Below, one piece after another: positions 11,310 to 22,221 of a stretch of 64,000 bases of DNA. The notes beneath the pieces were generated by a model that saw nothing but the letters and a program-made list of their open reading frames with translations, was not told the origin of the DNA and did not search any database. The DNA is from Cheiracanthium punctorium (lineage: Eukaryota; Arthropoda; Arachnida; Araneae; Cheiracanthiidae). Positions within the stretch are counted from its first letter, which is position 1, and each line of letters starts with the position of its first letter. The translations under genes and the position numbers were made by a program. The DNA lies in the NCBI GenBank assembly GCA_038373885.1, contig JAWZYV010011619.1, positions 1,488,001 to 1,552,000 of the forward strand, written 5' to 3'.

Positions 11310-12839
11310 CACAGCTCAAAATAATTAAAAGATATTGTAAGTTTCATATAAAATAAAGATATAAGCGAAATTTTTTTGCCGAAAATGGAAGAAGAGAATC
11401 ACAAATGCAAATTTTTCTGATTTTCAAGCTGTGGAGTATGCTAATTTTGAGTTCGACGTCAAAAACGTCGCTTCAGCGGCAGCGAATGAAATTGGACTTT
11501 CAACTGAATAAAAGACAATGAAGACAAGGATGATCGGCATTCAGTGACTGCTTTGTTTCGATGAGTACGATGTCTCAGCGAAGTCGTTTAACCGATTCAG
11601 AAGCTTGGAGAGTTGTTGGTATGTTAGAAGGGCGCCAAACTCAAACCGAAGTAGCGCAAGCCATTGGAATGTCACAAAGTGTGATTTCCAGATTCTGGAA
11701 CCGGTTTTTGGCGACTGGAAGTGCAGGCCGAAGACCAGGGCAAGGTCGTAGACGGGCAACAACGCCCAATGAAGATCGTTTTTTAGTGTTAACGGCTCGG
11801 AGACACCGGAATATAAACGCTACTCGTCTCCAACAACACCTTCGCTCGGCTACTGGCACCACGGTTTCATCTCTGACTGTCCGAAACCGGCTCCATGGTG
11901 TAGGTCTGTATGCTCGCCGACCGATGGTATATGTTAGACTAACATCAATGCATCGTCGCGAACGCAGGGAGTGGGCAACAGAGCATGTGAACTGGAGGAG
12001 AAATGAATGGAGCAATGTTCTTTTTTCTGAAGAGTGCTGTTTTTCAGTTCATCCTGATAATAGGCGTATTTTCATCTGGAGGGACCGTGGCAGTAGGAAT
12101 AATACTGCGTTCGTGCACGAAAGTGTCAACTTAGGCAGTGGGGGATTGTTGGTGTATGGTGACATCTCCATTGACGGGCGCACATACCTCTACAAGATTC
12201 GAGATGGACCTCTGACTGGTCGCCGATATAAGGATGAGATCCTCAGACCTATTGTAGTCCCTTACGCTGCACCAATCGGTGATGACTTCATTTTAATGGA
12301 CAACTGCAGGCCACATCGTGCTAACCTGGCGCAGGATTTCCTTTTCGAGGAAGGAATCGTACGAATGGAATGGTCAGCGTGTTCTCCAGACATGAATCCA
12401 ATAGAGCACGTTTTGGACGCTCTAGGAAAACGAGTTGCTGTCCGCCAACCACCCCCACAAACTCTCCAATAACTGGAAAGAGCTCTTCTGGAAGAGTAGG
12501 AAAGAATACCCTAACTCGTGATTAATAGCCTCATTGACTCCATGCCTCAAAGTTCTTCAACGCTGCTGGCCGTCCGTGGAAACCATACCCCCTACTGAAA
12601 ATGATTTCCTTTGAAGAAAACACCTTTTCTTATTCTTTTTTCCTCATATGCACAAATTGTGGGTTTTTTTTTTTCCTTTTCTACACAAATGCGTAATAAA
12701 ATGCATTTTTTTCTGCCACACATGTGTAATTTTTTCTCATATAACCTACTACGTCTGTCGACCATGTATCAATCAGCTATAAAGGTTCCAAGCCACAAGA
12801 TCCACCTAAAACCGCAATTTCCTTTAATTGTTTTGAGCA

Positions 12840-12842
<3 letters not shown>
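11310..12842 (+). mobile_element. Tc1-like transposon, nearly complete
   Basis: The terminal inverted repeats are CACAGCTCAAAATAATTAAA on the left and CACTGCTCAAAACAATTAAA read inward from the right. Similarity extends to about 37 bp. TA dinucleotides flank both ends (11308-11309, 12843-12844), the Tc1 target duplication. Total 1533 bp, with a transposase frame in the middle. Both sides are TA microsatellite, so the element landed inside a (TA)n tract. Confidence 0.93.
11561..12598 (+). pseudogene. Tc1-like DD34E transposase, inactivated
   Basis: This would bind the element's TIRs and cut and join DNA at TA in the nucleus. Residues 8-50 form a paired-type helix-turn-helix (SQSVISRFW). Residues 56-66 (GRRPGQGRRRA) are the GRPR-like linker, and 84-122 (NATRLQQHLR, TVRNRLHGVGL) the second HTH. 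The catalytic core shows FSEE at 155-158, where the family has FSDE, so the first Asp is Glu. The second Asp is D247 (MDNCRPH) and the Glu is E282 (SPDMNPIEH), with 34 residues between. The frame is open for 303 codons to TAA at 12470, then continues in the same frame through TAG 12497 and TAA 12512 to the original terminator TGA 12596-12598. Expected length is about 345 codons. It is clearly a recently dead copy. Confidence 0.93.
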
Positions 12843-12882
<40 letters not shown>

Positions 12883-12897
12883 CGTATACATACATGC

Positions 12898-12935
<38 letters not shown>

Positions 12936-12942
12936 ATATTAC
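12843..12942. repeat. (TA)n / (GT)n microsatellite flanking the Tc1 element
   Basis: About 18 TA units directly follow the Tc1 right end. After a 20-bp break come more TA units and then about ten GT units. With the (TA)n at 11292-11309 this looks like one microsatellite split by the transposon. Confidence 0.92.
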
Positions 12943-13873
12943 TGTAAGCTATATGTAAGATACGTTGAAACTCGATTAAAATTAAGTATTTATTGGGCAC
13001 ATATAACTTAAAATTATGCTGAGATTTTTCGATTTGCATTGGCTTGCTTTACAGGAGTTGACTTTATTAATAAAATCATGTATTTTTAAAAAAATTATTA
13101 TTCTGGATTTGGATAGACAATATTTTATCTGGAAAAATCGTCTGCACATCCAGAAAAGCGCTACGCCAAGCCTACATGATCAGCATCAGCCATCAACCGA
13201 ACTCCCTCTCTTCTCCACTCAGCCATGGTGAAGCCAGAAATATGCTGCATCCCCTTCTAGAAAAAAATCCTAGTGTAAAAAAGACTTATAATTTTAAGAG
13301 ATATTCAGGTTTCGTTTCACTTCGATAAATGTTGCAAACAGTTGTACATTTATTGCATAGTATCGATTAATTTAAAATAGGGAATCGTTTATATATTAAA
13401 ATTAAATCCAGGGTTTGAAAGTCCAGTAGAAGGGGTTACCTTTTCACTAGATATTTGAAGTCAGCCATCAGATAAAGCGATTGGTATAATTTGTTCAAGC
13501 ATAAATTAGACGTTAACCACATTTGGTATAGAGGTTTTTTTTTTTTGTCAAAATATTTTTTTCGAAATTATAATTTATTTTTATGTTCAAACAATTTATC
13601 TAAATACGAATTTTAATTTCTGAACTAATCGTTATAACAGTACTTCTGAAATACAATTTAAATATATATTTAAGAACGGTTTTCAAATCAGCAGACTTGA
13701 AGAGGAGAAAAAATATTAATATTATTTTTTTAAACATGTGTTGCACTGATATTTCAGATACGTATTTTTTATTCGTGTTTTGAAAATAATGATTTTGCAC
13801 GTGTTAGAAAGACCAACTTAGAATATTTCACCGATTTCCAATTCTAAACCTCACTAAAACTGCATTTTTAATA
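12943..13873. other. No recognisable gene
   Basis: Mostly AT-rich. A slightly GC-richer patch at 13138-13255 gives a short open frame without recognisable motifs. It may be a transposon shard, but I cannot assign it. Confidence 0.5.
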
Positions 13874-16800
13874 CAGTAAAACCCTTGAAGTTGATCACCT
13901 TTGTAAGTTGGCCACCTGCCTAAATTGATCAATTTGATCAATAACGGAATGGATTAGTTACTTTAACATTGACCGAACCCTTTATAAATTGACCACCTGT
14001 CTAACTTGTATGTTTACCAGGTAATTCGATAGAATTTGTCCCATAGCTTAGCTGAAAACCTTTTTAAGTTGATAACTTCCAGAGTTTTTTTTGTCTTTCT
14101 CCTAACAACTTTTACATTTTTTTTCTATTTATTACTTCTCATCCACATTAAATACTTAGTACAGTCTGTACTACTACTGAACTGAGTTTCATAATTAAAT
14201 TAGCTCCTTTTATGTTTAACTTACTACGGCAATATCCAATAATTAATACGTACGTACTACATATATAATTAATTTTTAACCCAGATGAGCAATATTATTC
14301 CTATTTTGTGCCATTTTTATTTCGTATTTTATATAATTTTTAGTATAGGACAACTGCAGAAAAAAAAAACGAACACTTGCTCTTTATTTGGCCGTCGTTC
14401 GTCGTACAGCAAAGTTATATACAGGGTGATTCTTAATTCATCATCAATATTCAGTAGGTAGGGAATCGAAAAATAAGACACATTCACATAGGAAAGCATT
14501 TGCGCGAACGAAAGCATCATGTCGTAGGGGGCGCTTTATGTCAACAACTCCCATTCACGCGCTGTACGATACCTGTGTTAAAATAAGCTTCACTAGCAAC
14601 AGGGGTTCCGTACGTCATGCCCCATACATCAGTCCCATACAAACCATACAGGTTTTTCATCAGCCCCATATAAAGAAGTCTAATCGACTTCTTCAACGGT
14701 TCGGAAAAGTGATGCGAGTGGTTACTTCGCAAGATTATTTGCAGCACAATAGATTGGTAACAGTGGACCGATTTGTTGACCACCACAGTCGCAGGATTTA
14801 TCTCCAATCGTCTTTTTTGTACGGGGTTGATGAAAAACATGACGTACGGAACCCCTGTTGCTGTGAAGTTTATTTTAACAGAGCTATCGTATAGCGCGTG
14901 AATGGGAGTTGTTGATATAAAGCGCCCCCTTACATCATGATGCGTTCGTTTGCGCCCATGCTTTGCTATGTGAAATTGTCTTCTTTTCCTATTACCTACC
15001 TCCCTACCTAATATGAGGATTAATTAAGAATAACCCTGTGTACCATTCGTTTATAAATAACGTATACTTTAATTTACAATTAATTTAATTTGCATAAGGC
15101 GGCCGTCTTCATATTTAATTCTGCATCAATTTCATTTTTCTCAATTACAACACTCTATTTTTATTTCATTAAACAAAAGAAAACCTTCAAATTACCCTAA
15201 ATACAAAATTTTCACAGTTTCCTACGATAATTTCCGGAGATATTGCGAATAATTTTTGCGCGACTTTAAGGGACTTTCTTCAAATTGAAAAAACGCTATT
15301 TGTAGGTTCCGAATTTTTCGCCTTTCATTAATTTAGCTCGCGAGAGTTAAAAGAAATAAATTTTATTTTCAAAGAAAATACTATTTCTAGTCTTAAAGTT
15401 TTTTGTACTGAGAATATCAGGGATGAAAATTAGAATAGTTAATCAGTGGTTCAAATGACCCATGAGTCCATAATTTCTTTGGTTCGTATACATGATTTAA
15501 AGGGAAAATGCAAAACGACTCTCACGAGTTTGAAAATCTTTCTAATTTCCAAGTTGTTATTGAGTATTTCTCTTAAAGGTTCTCTTAGACAGCTGAAATG
15601 TTGCCAGGAGTAAGAGGCTGTTCTCTGCTGTTCTAACTACGCGCATGAATGTTATTCAGCTACGGTCGAACTTGAAGAATGGTTTCAAGATTGAAAATTT
15701 ATTTATTTGAATAAAAAACGCAATTACTTTTTTGCCAACAAAATATTATCACTGTGTTTGTTACTTCACTTTCTACATTTAACATTATCGTCTACCATGT
15801 GCAATATTCTTATAAAACTTTTGGCGGTGTTTTAATTCATCAGTCAGATGAAAATTTAGACAGAAAAACGTGATTTTGAATGTTTGATAAAGTATGGAGA
15901 AATCCAAAGACTTAATGTTTCCAATATTATAAAAAGGCCAAATTCACGCCTGGAATGTTGAGGATGTTAGTTTTTCAGAAATAGGACGTTGTATTGGAAG
16001 ACACACATCTACTGCATCTAATTCTATACCTGGAAAATATTTTATTTTGTGGAATATAGTAGCAGGCGAAACAATAGATGCTTTATAGAATCTCCATCAA
16101 ACTGTAAAATCCTCTAATTTATTTGCTTCAAATTTGATATTTTTAAATATCGCTATCTTTTACTGTGTGTTCTTTCACAAAAGAAATCAAATTTACATTT
16201 ATTTTAAGCAATTTTCGGAAAATTGTCACTTAATAAATTTATATATGGTCCCTTAACTCATGAAAATAACTTATTTTATTTAATATAAATTAAAATACTG
16301 AACTTAAAAAATTGAAATTTTGCACAGCCATGTAATATTACTTTCTGCATCTATTTCCATCGAAATTTGACTAGGTCGCTATTTATAATTTTTTGAATAT
16401 TAATTTAATAATTCATAATTCATATTAATATTTTATTAAAAATTATAATAATAGTAAATTATGTTTGGGTCGTTTAATTCTATTAGTAAGAATAAAAATC
16501 AGATTCTTATAATCAATATTATATGAGATTTGAATTAAAGTATGAAAAAATATTTTGACATATCGGGAAGGGGAATTCAGAAGCCCATAACGCAACCCTT
16601 TTCAGTTCAATTTTATTGAAAATTGGTATCCAGGAATAAAATTAGCTAGATTTTTGAAATATGAAGTGAAATCTAGGGGTTGCTATTGGGAGAAAAAAAA
16701 GTGTGTGCGAATTTTAATATGCAGATGGCCCCTTATGCAATTTTTATGCATAACAAATTAAAGTGTACGTCTATAGTAAATGACCAGTATCTATAACTTT

Positions 16801-17011
16801 GCTCTACGACGAACGGCGGTCGAAAAAAGTTCAAGTGGGCGTTTTTTTTTTTTTTTTTTTCCTCTGCAGCTGTACGTATACAACATGCACTGTGTAATGT
16901 ATAAGTACGTAGATGATAAAATACGATAATAAACATGCAAGTATTGTACCCTTGATAAGTTGACCACGAAAACTCGGAACCACTGGGTAGTCAAATTAGA
17001 AGGTTTCACTG
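13874..17011. mobile_element. Decayed pogo/Tigger-like DNA transposon
   Basis: The left end is CAGTAAAACCCTTGAAGTTG and the right end, read inward, CAGTGAAACCTTCTAATTTG. This CAGTRAAACC start is typical of pogo-like elements. Subterminal copies of a TAARTTGACCACC-like motif occur at 13887-13918, 13983-14000 and, inverted, 16953-16968. TA precedes the left end; the right TA is mutated. The ~3.1 kb interior has no intact transposase and has been invaded by the MITE at 14422-15040. Confidence 0.65.
14422..15040. mobile_element. Long-TIR mariner-like MITE nested in the pogo element
   Basis: The ends are TA|CAGGGTGATTCTTAATT and, inverted, TA|CACAGGGTTATTCTTAATT. The arms continue inward as imperfect inverted repeats of about 220-250 bp (14422-14672 against 14818-15040), sharing blocks such as 'gcgctttatgtcaacaactc' and 'aggggttccgtacgtcat'. 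The left arm has an extra ~45 bp near its inner end. Opposite-strand frames of 118 and 99 codons across the centre are products of the inverted repeat, not genes. Confidence 0.85.
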
Positions 17012-17230
17012 TCTCTATCGATATAAAATTAATTCATCACTTAAATACATTTTTACTTTACCATGAAAGAAATATTACTGAAGAGTTTGTTGAGTTCGTC
17101 AGAGTTCCTAATTTAAATAAACATCAATATTTTTGTACATTTAGTTTTTCAAGTGTTTAGTTATATTCTTACTTACTAACAAATCAATGCGTCAGAACTT
17201 TCTAAACTAAAGCTCGCAAAGAACAAAAAT

Positions 17231-17610
17231 AACTTTCATTGGAGATGACATGTAATTAGTTCCCATTCCTTAATGACCTGCAATCCGATAATTCGGTCCA
17301 GATGCTTCCCAAATCGCCTTTTCCCGAAGATATACTCCATTTTTTTCCTTTTTAACGGACGTATGACAAGATGCAGTTACGGTTAAGCAAGTACAGATAA
17401 AAAACAAAACAAACAATAACAATAATAATAACCTAACAAAGTGTGCTAAAAATGAATCTAATTTAGCTGAAATATCGCAATTAGAAGTGGTTTGATTGAA
17501 GTTTAATGATATTTTATAGTGCTAAGGATGTGCTGATTGTAGTGTTAACGCTTTGATTAGTAATAAGGCTAACGACGTTATAATTGGTCATTGATTTTAA
17601 TAAGATGCTG
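17231..17610 (+). repeat. Direct repeat R1, left copy
   Basis: About 380 bp that recur in the same orientation at 19746-20119. Shared blocks include 'gcaatccgataattc', 'aaaaatgaatctaattt', 'gaagtttaatgatatttt' and 'ggctaacgacgttataatt'. No coding potential. It may be a dispersed repeat or a local duplication. Confidence 0.85.
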
Positions 17611-18110
17611 AATTTTTCATTTAGAGGTGTCTTGATGCTATTGATTATACATTTCTGCTTGAGAAAGTGACATTGCTTTGATTTGCTATAGAATTTGAAA
17701 AATGTAATCGAAAAAAGAATTTAAAAAAATAAAATAAACGTTACTTATAAATTACATATTTTTAAATTTCTGTCAATTGTAAAACTCAACTTCCTAATAT
17801 TGTTATTTTAAACTGTGCAATTAAAAAATAATAAATGTATAATGCTTTCCAAATTTTATTAACACTTTTAGATCCGAGAGTCTCTCATTGTCAATTTTTA
17901 ACTTTCTGAGTCGTAATGCATAAAGTACCTACATGCATTTGTCATTTTTTTGCAAATATTAACGAAGAACCTTTAGTTTAAAAAATATTTATAAATGGTA
18001 GCAAAATACAGAATTAAGAATATACAATAGCTAGTTAGAATCCGTTTTCAAATCTAATATCAGTTTTCGAGCCTTCGGCAGCCATATTTCTTGTGTTTCT
18101 AACGATTTTT

Positions 18111-18157
<47 letters not shown>

Positions 18158-18375
18158 GCAACTAAACATATTTTCGGATATTTGTACAGGTATTAAGGTA
18201 AATTTTCACTGAGCAAATCTGCAAAATTTTATGTCAAAAATCATGTATTCTTATGCGCAATGTTTTTTTCCCATTGTAAAACATGTGTGTGATTTTTCCT
18301 AGGAATCCGCATTCTATATTAAATCTTAGTATATTTACGTTATTTCGTTATTACAAGTGAGAATAGTTTTAATTT
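17611..18375. other. AT-rich stretch with a (TA)n microsatellite
   Basis: Contains about 20 TA units at 18113-18155. No gene or bounded element is visible. Confidence 0.6.
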
Positions 18376-18665
18376 TTAATTGAAAGTTTTAAAATATATA
18401 TCACGTGAACAGTTCACAAAATTAGCCGTTTCCGAAATGCTTCCACCCTTGGCCCGAAAGCCAATAATGATGCCCTTTTGGACGTCGGATAAATCGCTAC
18501 GTTTCTGCATTACGCCAACGATTGAAATTCTTTCCTATACCCTAGACATCCTTTATATACACTTTACTGCAATGTGCTGCCACCTGCCTTCTGTGATTGG
18601 TTATTGCGCGTTCACGTCGAAAGTAGGTGTTGGTCGCATTAATCTGACTGGACTGTGTATGTAAA
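18376..18665 (-). pseudogene. Tc1-like transposase, N-terminal fragment
   Basis: On the minus strand a frame opens with ATG at 18508-18510 and reads MQKRSDLSDVQKGIIIGFRA, then SISETANFVNCSR. This is the first helix-turn-helix of a Tc1-family transposase (family pattern: LSDFQKG..VG.R..G.SIS.TA...G.S). It runs into unrelated sequence and stops at 18376 after 45 codons. Upstream on the same strand (18511-18665) lies a GC-richer leader ending near 'cagtccagtcagattaatg', which looks like the element's 5' TIR region. The plus-strand frame over the same bases is its shadow. About 85% of the protein is missing. Confidence 0.75.
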
Positions 18666-19745
18666 CAGTAATATTCGTGTTATAATTACATTTGACAAAT
18701 GTACTTAGGAATTTGACAATGGCTAGTTTTATGTATACAAGTGTATTATTTTTTAACTACACAGTCTGTTACAGCAGTGTTTCCTTAAAAATACTTATAA
18801 AGCTGGTTTTAATAAGATAAATAATTAGTATTGTATAATTACATACTCACGGAAGGAATAGTGTACTTGCGTTTCGAATACTGCGAAGGTTTCAAGCTCC
18901 CGCATCAAAACTACCAATCCATGCTCACGCAGGGCATTGAAAAAAAATTATGTTATGCTTGTGGTTTGTAACCATAGTTCTGAATACGAATTATTTTTCT
19001 GCATTAAAATGTGTAGATATTGTTATTGTAAAACGTTTTAAATACATCCAATGTTGCCTGTTTGCAATTATATTTTGTTGGATAAAATAAGAACTAATTA
19101 ATATTTTTCACTAGAACTCCTTTGATAAACATCAAATAGTTAGAGTGGATTCTTATTGTTGAATGCAGGTATTAGGCGGAGCAGAAAGTAGTGTCGTTAT
19201 TCTTTGCAGCAAATTTAAACAAATAAAATTTCAACAATTTTTTAACTACAAACAAGCTGTACTTAAACGTTGGGTTTATATTTGGCTTTATTTTGAAGCA
19301 ACAGTTTTAGAGATAATAATATATTTTACTTTCAAAAAGATGACCACCTACTACGAATTACATGGCTACCTACCTTGAAGGTCGATATTCAAAATGATTT
19401 ATAGGTATTAATAAATGCTGTATTTTACAGGAAAGATTATTCGCGGACATATCTTTGCTTCTTTGAGATGTTCTGAACCCCCTCTCCCCTCTCCATAGAT
19501 TACGAATTTTATAAAATGATGTCCAATATAGAACATATATTAATAAACCATGGTATTTGCCGAATTTCGCATTGTTAGCTTCAGTAGTTTTGGATAGTCG
19601 AAATACTTACACATGGAAAAACAGTTAATTTCTGGTATCCCCGATATTTAAATTTGCAAATACATGGATGTATTGTCATTTAGATTTCAGCAAATCAACC
19701 CTGCAAAACCGTAACATTTTATACTTGCAAAAGAGGGTAAAAAGT
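18666..19745. other. No recognisable gene
   Basis: AT-rich. One 71-codon plus-strand frame at 19163 has no motif I recognise and I do not call it. Confidence 0.55.
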
Positions 19746-20119
19746 AACCTTCATTCAAGATGACACGTAATTACTTCCTAATCTTTAATGACCCGCAATC
19801 CGATAATTCAATCCAGATGCTTAAAAATTTCCCTCCACGAAAATATACCCTCTTATTTCCTTCTCAAAGGACACATGATAAGGAACAGTGCATGAAAATC
19901 AAACAAGATTAAAAGAAATGAAAAAAACATAAATAAAAGAATTAGCTAAGTGTTCTAAAAATGAATCTAATTTGGTTGAAATCGCGCAATTAGAAATGCT
20001 TTGATTGAAGTTTAATGATATTTTATAGTGTTAAGGATGTGATGATTGCAGTTGTAACGCTTCGATCGATTATAAGGCTAACGACGTTATAATTGCTCAT
20101 TGATTTTAATAAGATGCTG
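19746..20119 (+). repeat. Direct repeat R1, right copy
   Basis: Partner of 17231-17610, about 2.5 kb away in the same orientation. The central ~130 bp is much better conserved than the flanks, which have indels. Confidence 0.85.
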
Positions 20120-20937
20120 CATGTGGCATTTGAAGATATTTCATATTATCTCGAAACTTAGTTATTCACAGCGATGCTTCTTTTATTTTACCACAGAATA
20201 AAAATACATCGATGTAACAAATATTGAAACTATTTTAAATGAAAAACATACAATTGCAACTAGAGTGCTAACATCTTTAAAAAAAATGTACTTCAAATAT
20301 TCTACGCTAATTTTTTATATTTTTCAGAACTTTTTTTTCAATAACTACCAATATGCTAATTAAATCAATGCAAATTCTAATGATCAATAATATTAAAGAT
20401 TAAAAAAAATATCATATAAAGTGCATTCAACGTGGAAGCACGAAGGATTAATGAAGATATTGACTTCTCCTAATACATAGATACAAATATGTGAAATACA
20501 AAAATTGTTATGGAAAATCATATTAAGGAAATAACGATAAAATTAAAAAAAATACATCCAGTGCACTATCGTAGTTTTTATATCATATTTCCAATTATTA
20601 TAATATCAAAAAGGAGCAATTATTTGTTACCTTGCTAAAACTACATTTTTCCCCTCACAATTTTGGTTTATCTGCGGTAGTTAAAAAATGTTTAAGGAAT
20701 ACTAAAAAAATGGTGTTAAAAATAAAGCTAAAAAAGAAAAAAAATGTAAGTAACACACGTACACTGAATTAGGGATAGACAGGGCTTTGCAAATTGCGTA
20801 GCTCTGCGTCTTATTTATGAGCATTTGAGGGAACTCTGGTAACGGCATACATAGCTAATACTGTGATTGTTGATACTCAGTCGTTCAAGCTGCCAATATG
20901 GAAAAAAAAACTTCTGATTTAGACGTCTTCAATAGTC
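20120..20937. other. No recognisable gene
   Basis: AT-rich to about 20760, then a GC-richer patch (20770-20935) leading into the inverted repeat. This may be the outer part of the same transposon remnant. Confidence 0.45.
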
Positions 20938-21252
20938 AACAAATGGTAGGAGCTCGACGTATGAGCCATTCCATGATTTTCATGGACCATTCCAATAGTA
21001 GGAGCAGACTTATGGGCCATTTTCGAAATCATCTGGCTATCGGGCAAACTCCAAAAGACAATTGTCTTGAATGAGTGTGGTGGGAGGCGACTCAGTCACA
21101 CTTGAACTCAAATTGCCATCCAGATGAACGAAGAGGTGCTACTTACTCGATAGGCAGATGATTTCGAAAATGGCCCATGAGTCGGCTCCTACTATTGGAA
21201 TGGTCCATGGAAATCATGGAATTGCTCATGCGTCGATCTCCTACTATTTGTT
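20938..21252. repeat. Inverted repeat with 105-bp arms
   Basis: The left arm 20938-21042 and right arm 21148-21252 are reverse complements with about 8 mismatches by eye. They are separated by a 105-bp spacer. Each arm also contains the block 'ctcctactat' twice. It lies directly upstream of the Tc1 pseudogene and may be its rearranged terminus or an independent foldback element. Confidence 0.85.
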
Positions 21253-21253
21253 T

Positions 21254-22221
21254 TACTCAGTAAACCGATTTGTAAACCGATTGTGCAATGCTCGCTTAAC
21301 CATGTGGGCTTCGGGAGTCATGGACCAACAAGAGTACCATTGTTTAATGAACGCCATCAGACTGCTTGTCTTGCCTGGGCAAGAGAATGCAGATAATATA
21401 ATCTAAAGCAGCATTTCCCAACCATTGATCAGCCGGTCCGCGCAACTTGACAGCCGGTCAACGATTACACGTTCATTAAAAACTGATAAGTAGCAAATGT
21501 TGCTCTAACTAAAAATTATATTGGATTTATATTTGAATTAATAAATAAAATGCATGTTTATATAATATGTATTATTTTTTTGTTAATTCTGGTCCGAGAA
21601 ATATTTTTACTGTTGTTGCTGGTCAGAAGACTGTAAAATATTGGGGAATGCTGCTCTACAGAGCTGTAAATGAGTATCATGGTGTGGTGAGTCTCGATTC
21701 CGAAAACTTCACGCATATGGGAGGCTGTGTATATGATGCTCAGGCTCATGAAACCATGGATCCTGCACGCCAGGTTGGAACTTAACAAAGCCAAGGCGGA
21801 TCATTAATGGTCTGAGGGGACATATCCTACCAGAATAGTTTTTGCTATCTTTGGTGCTTATGCCTATCTCCCTTCATGCGATTCGCTACGTAGAGTTGCT
21901 GGGAGATCACCTACATCCATTAATGTGGCATTGTCATCCACATGCAAAATTCAGCATTCCAGCAAGACAACTGAGCCTCTCACAGGTCTTGATTGGCTAC
22001 TGCCTGGTTAGATGAGCATTCCTCTGACTTTTTTGTTATGAATTGGACACTAGGTCCCAGGTTCAGTTCTGTTGTGCACTTTTGGGATGTTTTGGTGAAA
22101 GGTGTGAAAGCATATCACACAACATGAGCTTGCCCTTACTGACATACGAACATTTAGCTGATGTCTTCAAACTTACTGCATGTATGTCTCATCGTAGGGC
22201 AGTCGTTAAGAAGGCTACATG
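21254..22221 (+). pseudogene. Tc1-like transposase pseudogene, split by a hAT MITE
   Basis: Pieces of a Tc1 transposase lie in order on the plus strand with frameshifts and stops. Before the insert comes a degenerate LAWAREN-like segment (about 21365-21400). After it come VVSLDSENFTHMGG (21681-21730), then QAHETMDPARQVGT. Further on are IRYVELLGDHLHPLM (about 21878-21922), FQQDN (21960-21974), and LATAWLDEHSSDFF (about 21994-22035). VHFWDVLVKGVKAYHTT follows at about 22070-22125. The second catalytic Asp survives in FQQDN. The NPIEH motif, with the third acidic residue, has been replaced by SSVVH. A tail SHRRAVVKK at about 22190-22216 matches the usual SMPRRV..VI end. The remnant cannot encode an active enzyme. 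Confidence 0.85.
21409..21653. mobile_element. hAT-type MITE inserted in the Tc1 pseudogene
   Basis: The ends CAGCATTTCCCAACCATT and, inverted, CAGCATTCCCCAATATTT are hAT-like. The 8-bp target duplication is ATCTAAAG (21401-21408) against CTCTACAG (21654-21661), 6/8, with a central TA as in Buster-type hATs. Length is 245 bp with no coding. Removing it rejoins two parts of the Tc1 transposase, which gives the order of events. Confidence 0.85.

Noticed and set aside
12611..12958. 115-codon plus-strand frame downstream of the Tc1 transposase
   Set aside because: Half of it is translated TA/GT microsatellite; the rest is the Tc1 3' non-coding end.
14538..14894. Overlapping 118- and 99-codon frames on opposite strands
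   Set aside because: Both lie in the arms and centre of the long-TIR MITE and mirror each other because of the inverted repeat.
18380..18664. 94-codon plus-strand frame
   Set aside because: The opposite strand encodes a recognisable Tc1 N-terminus; the plus frame is its shadow.
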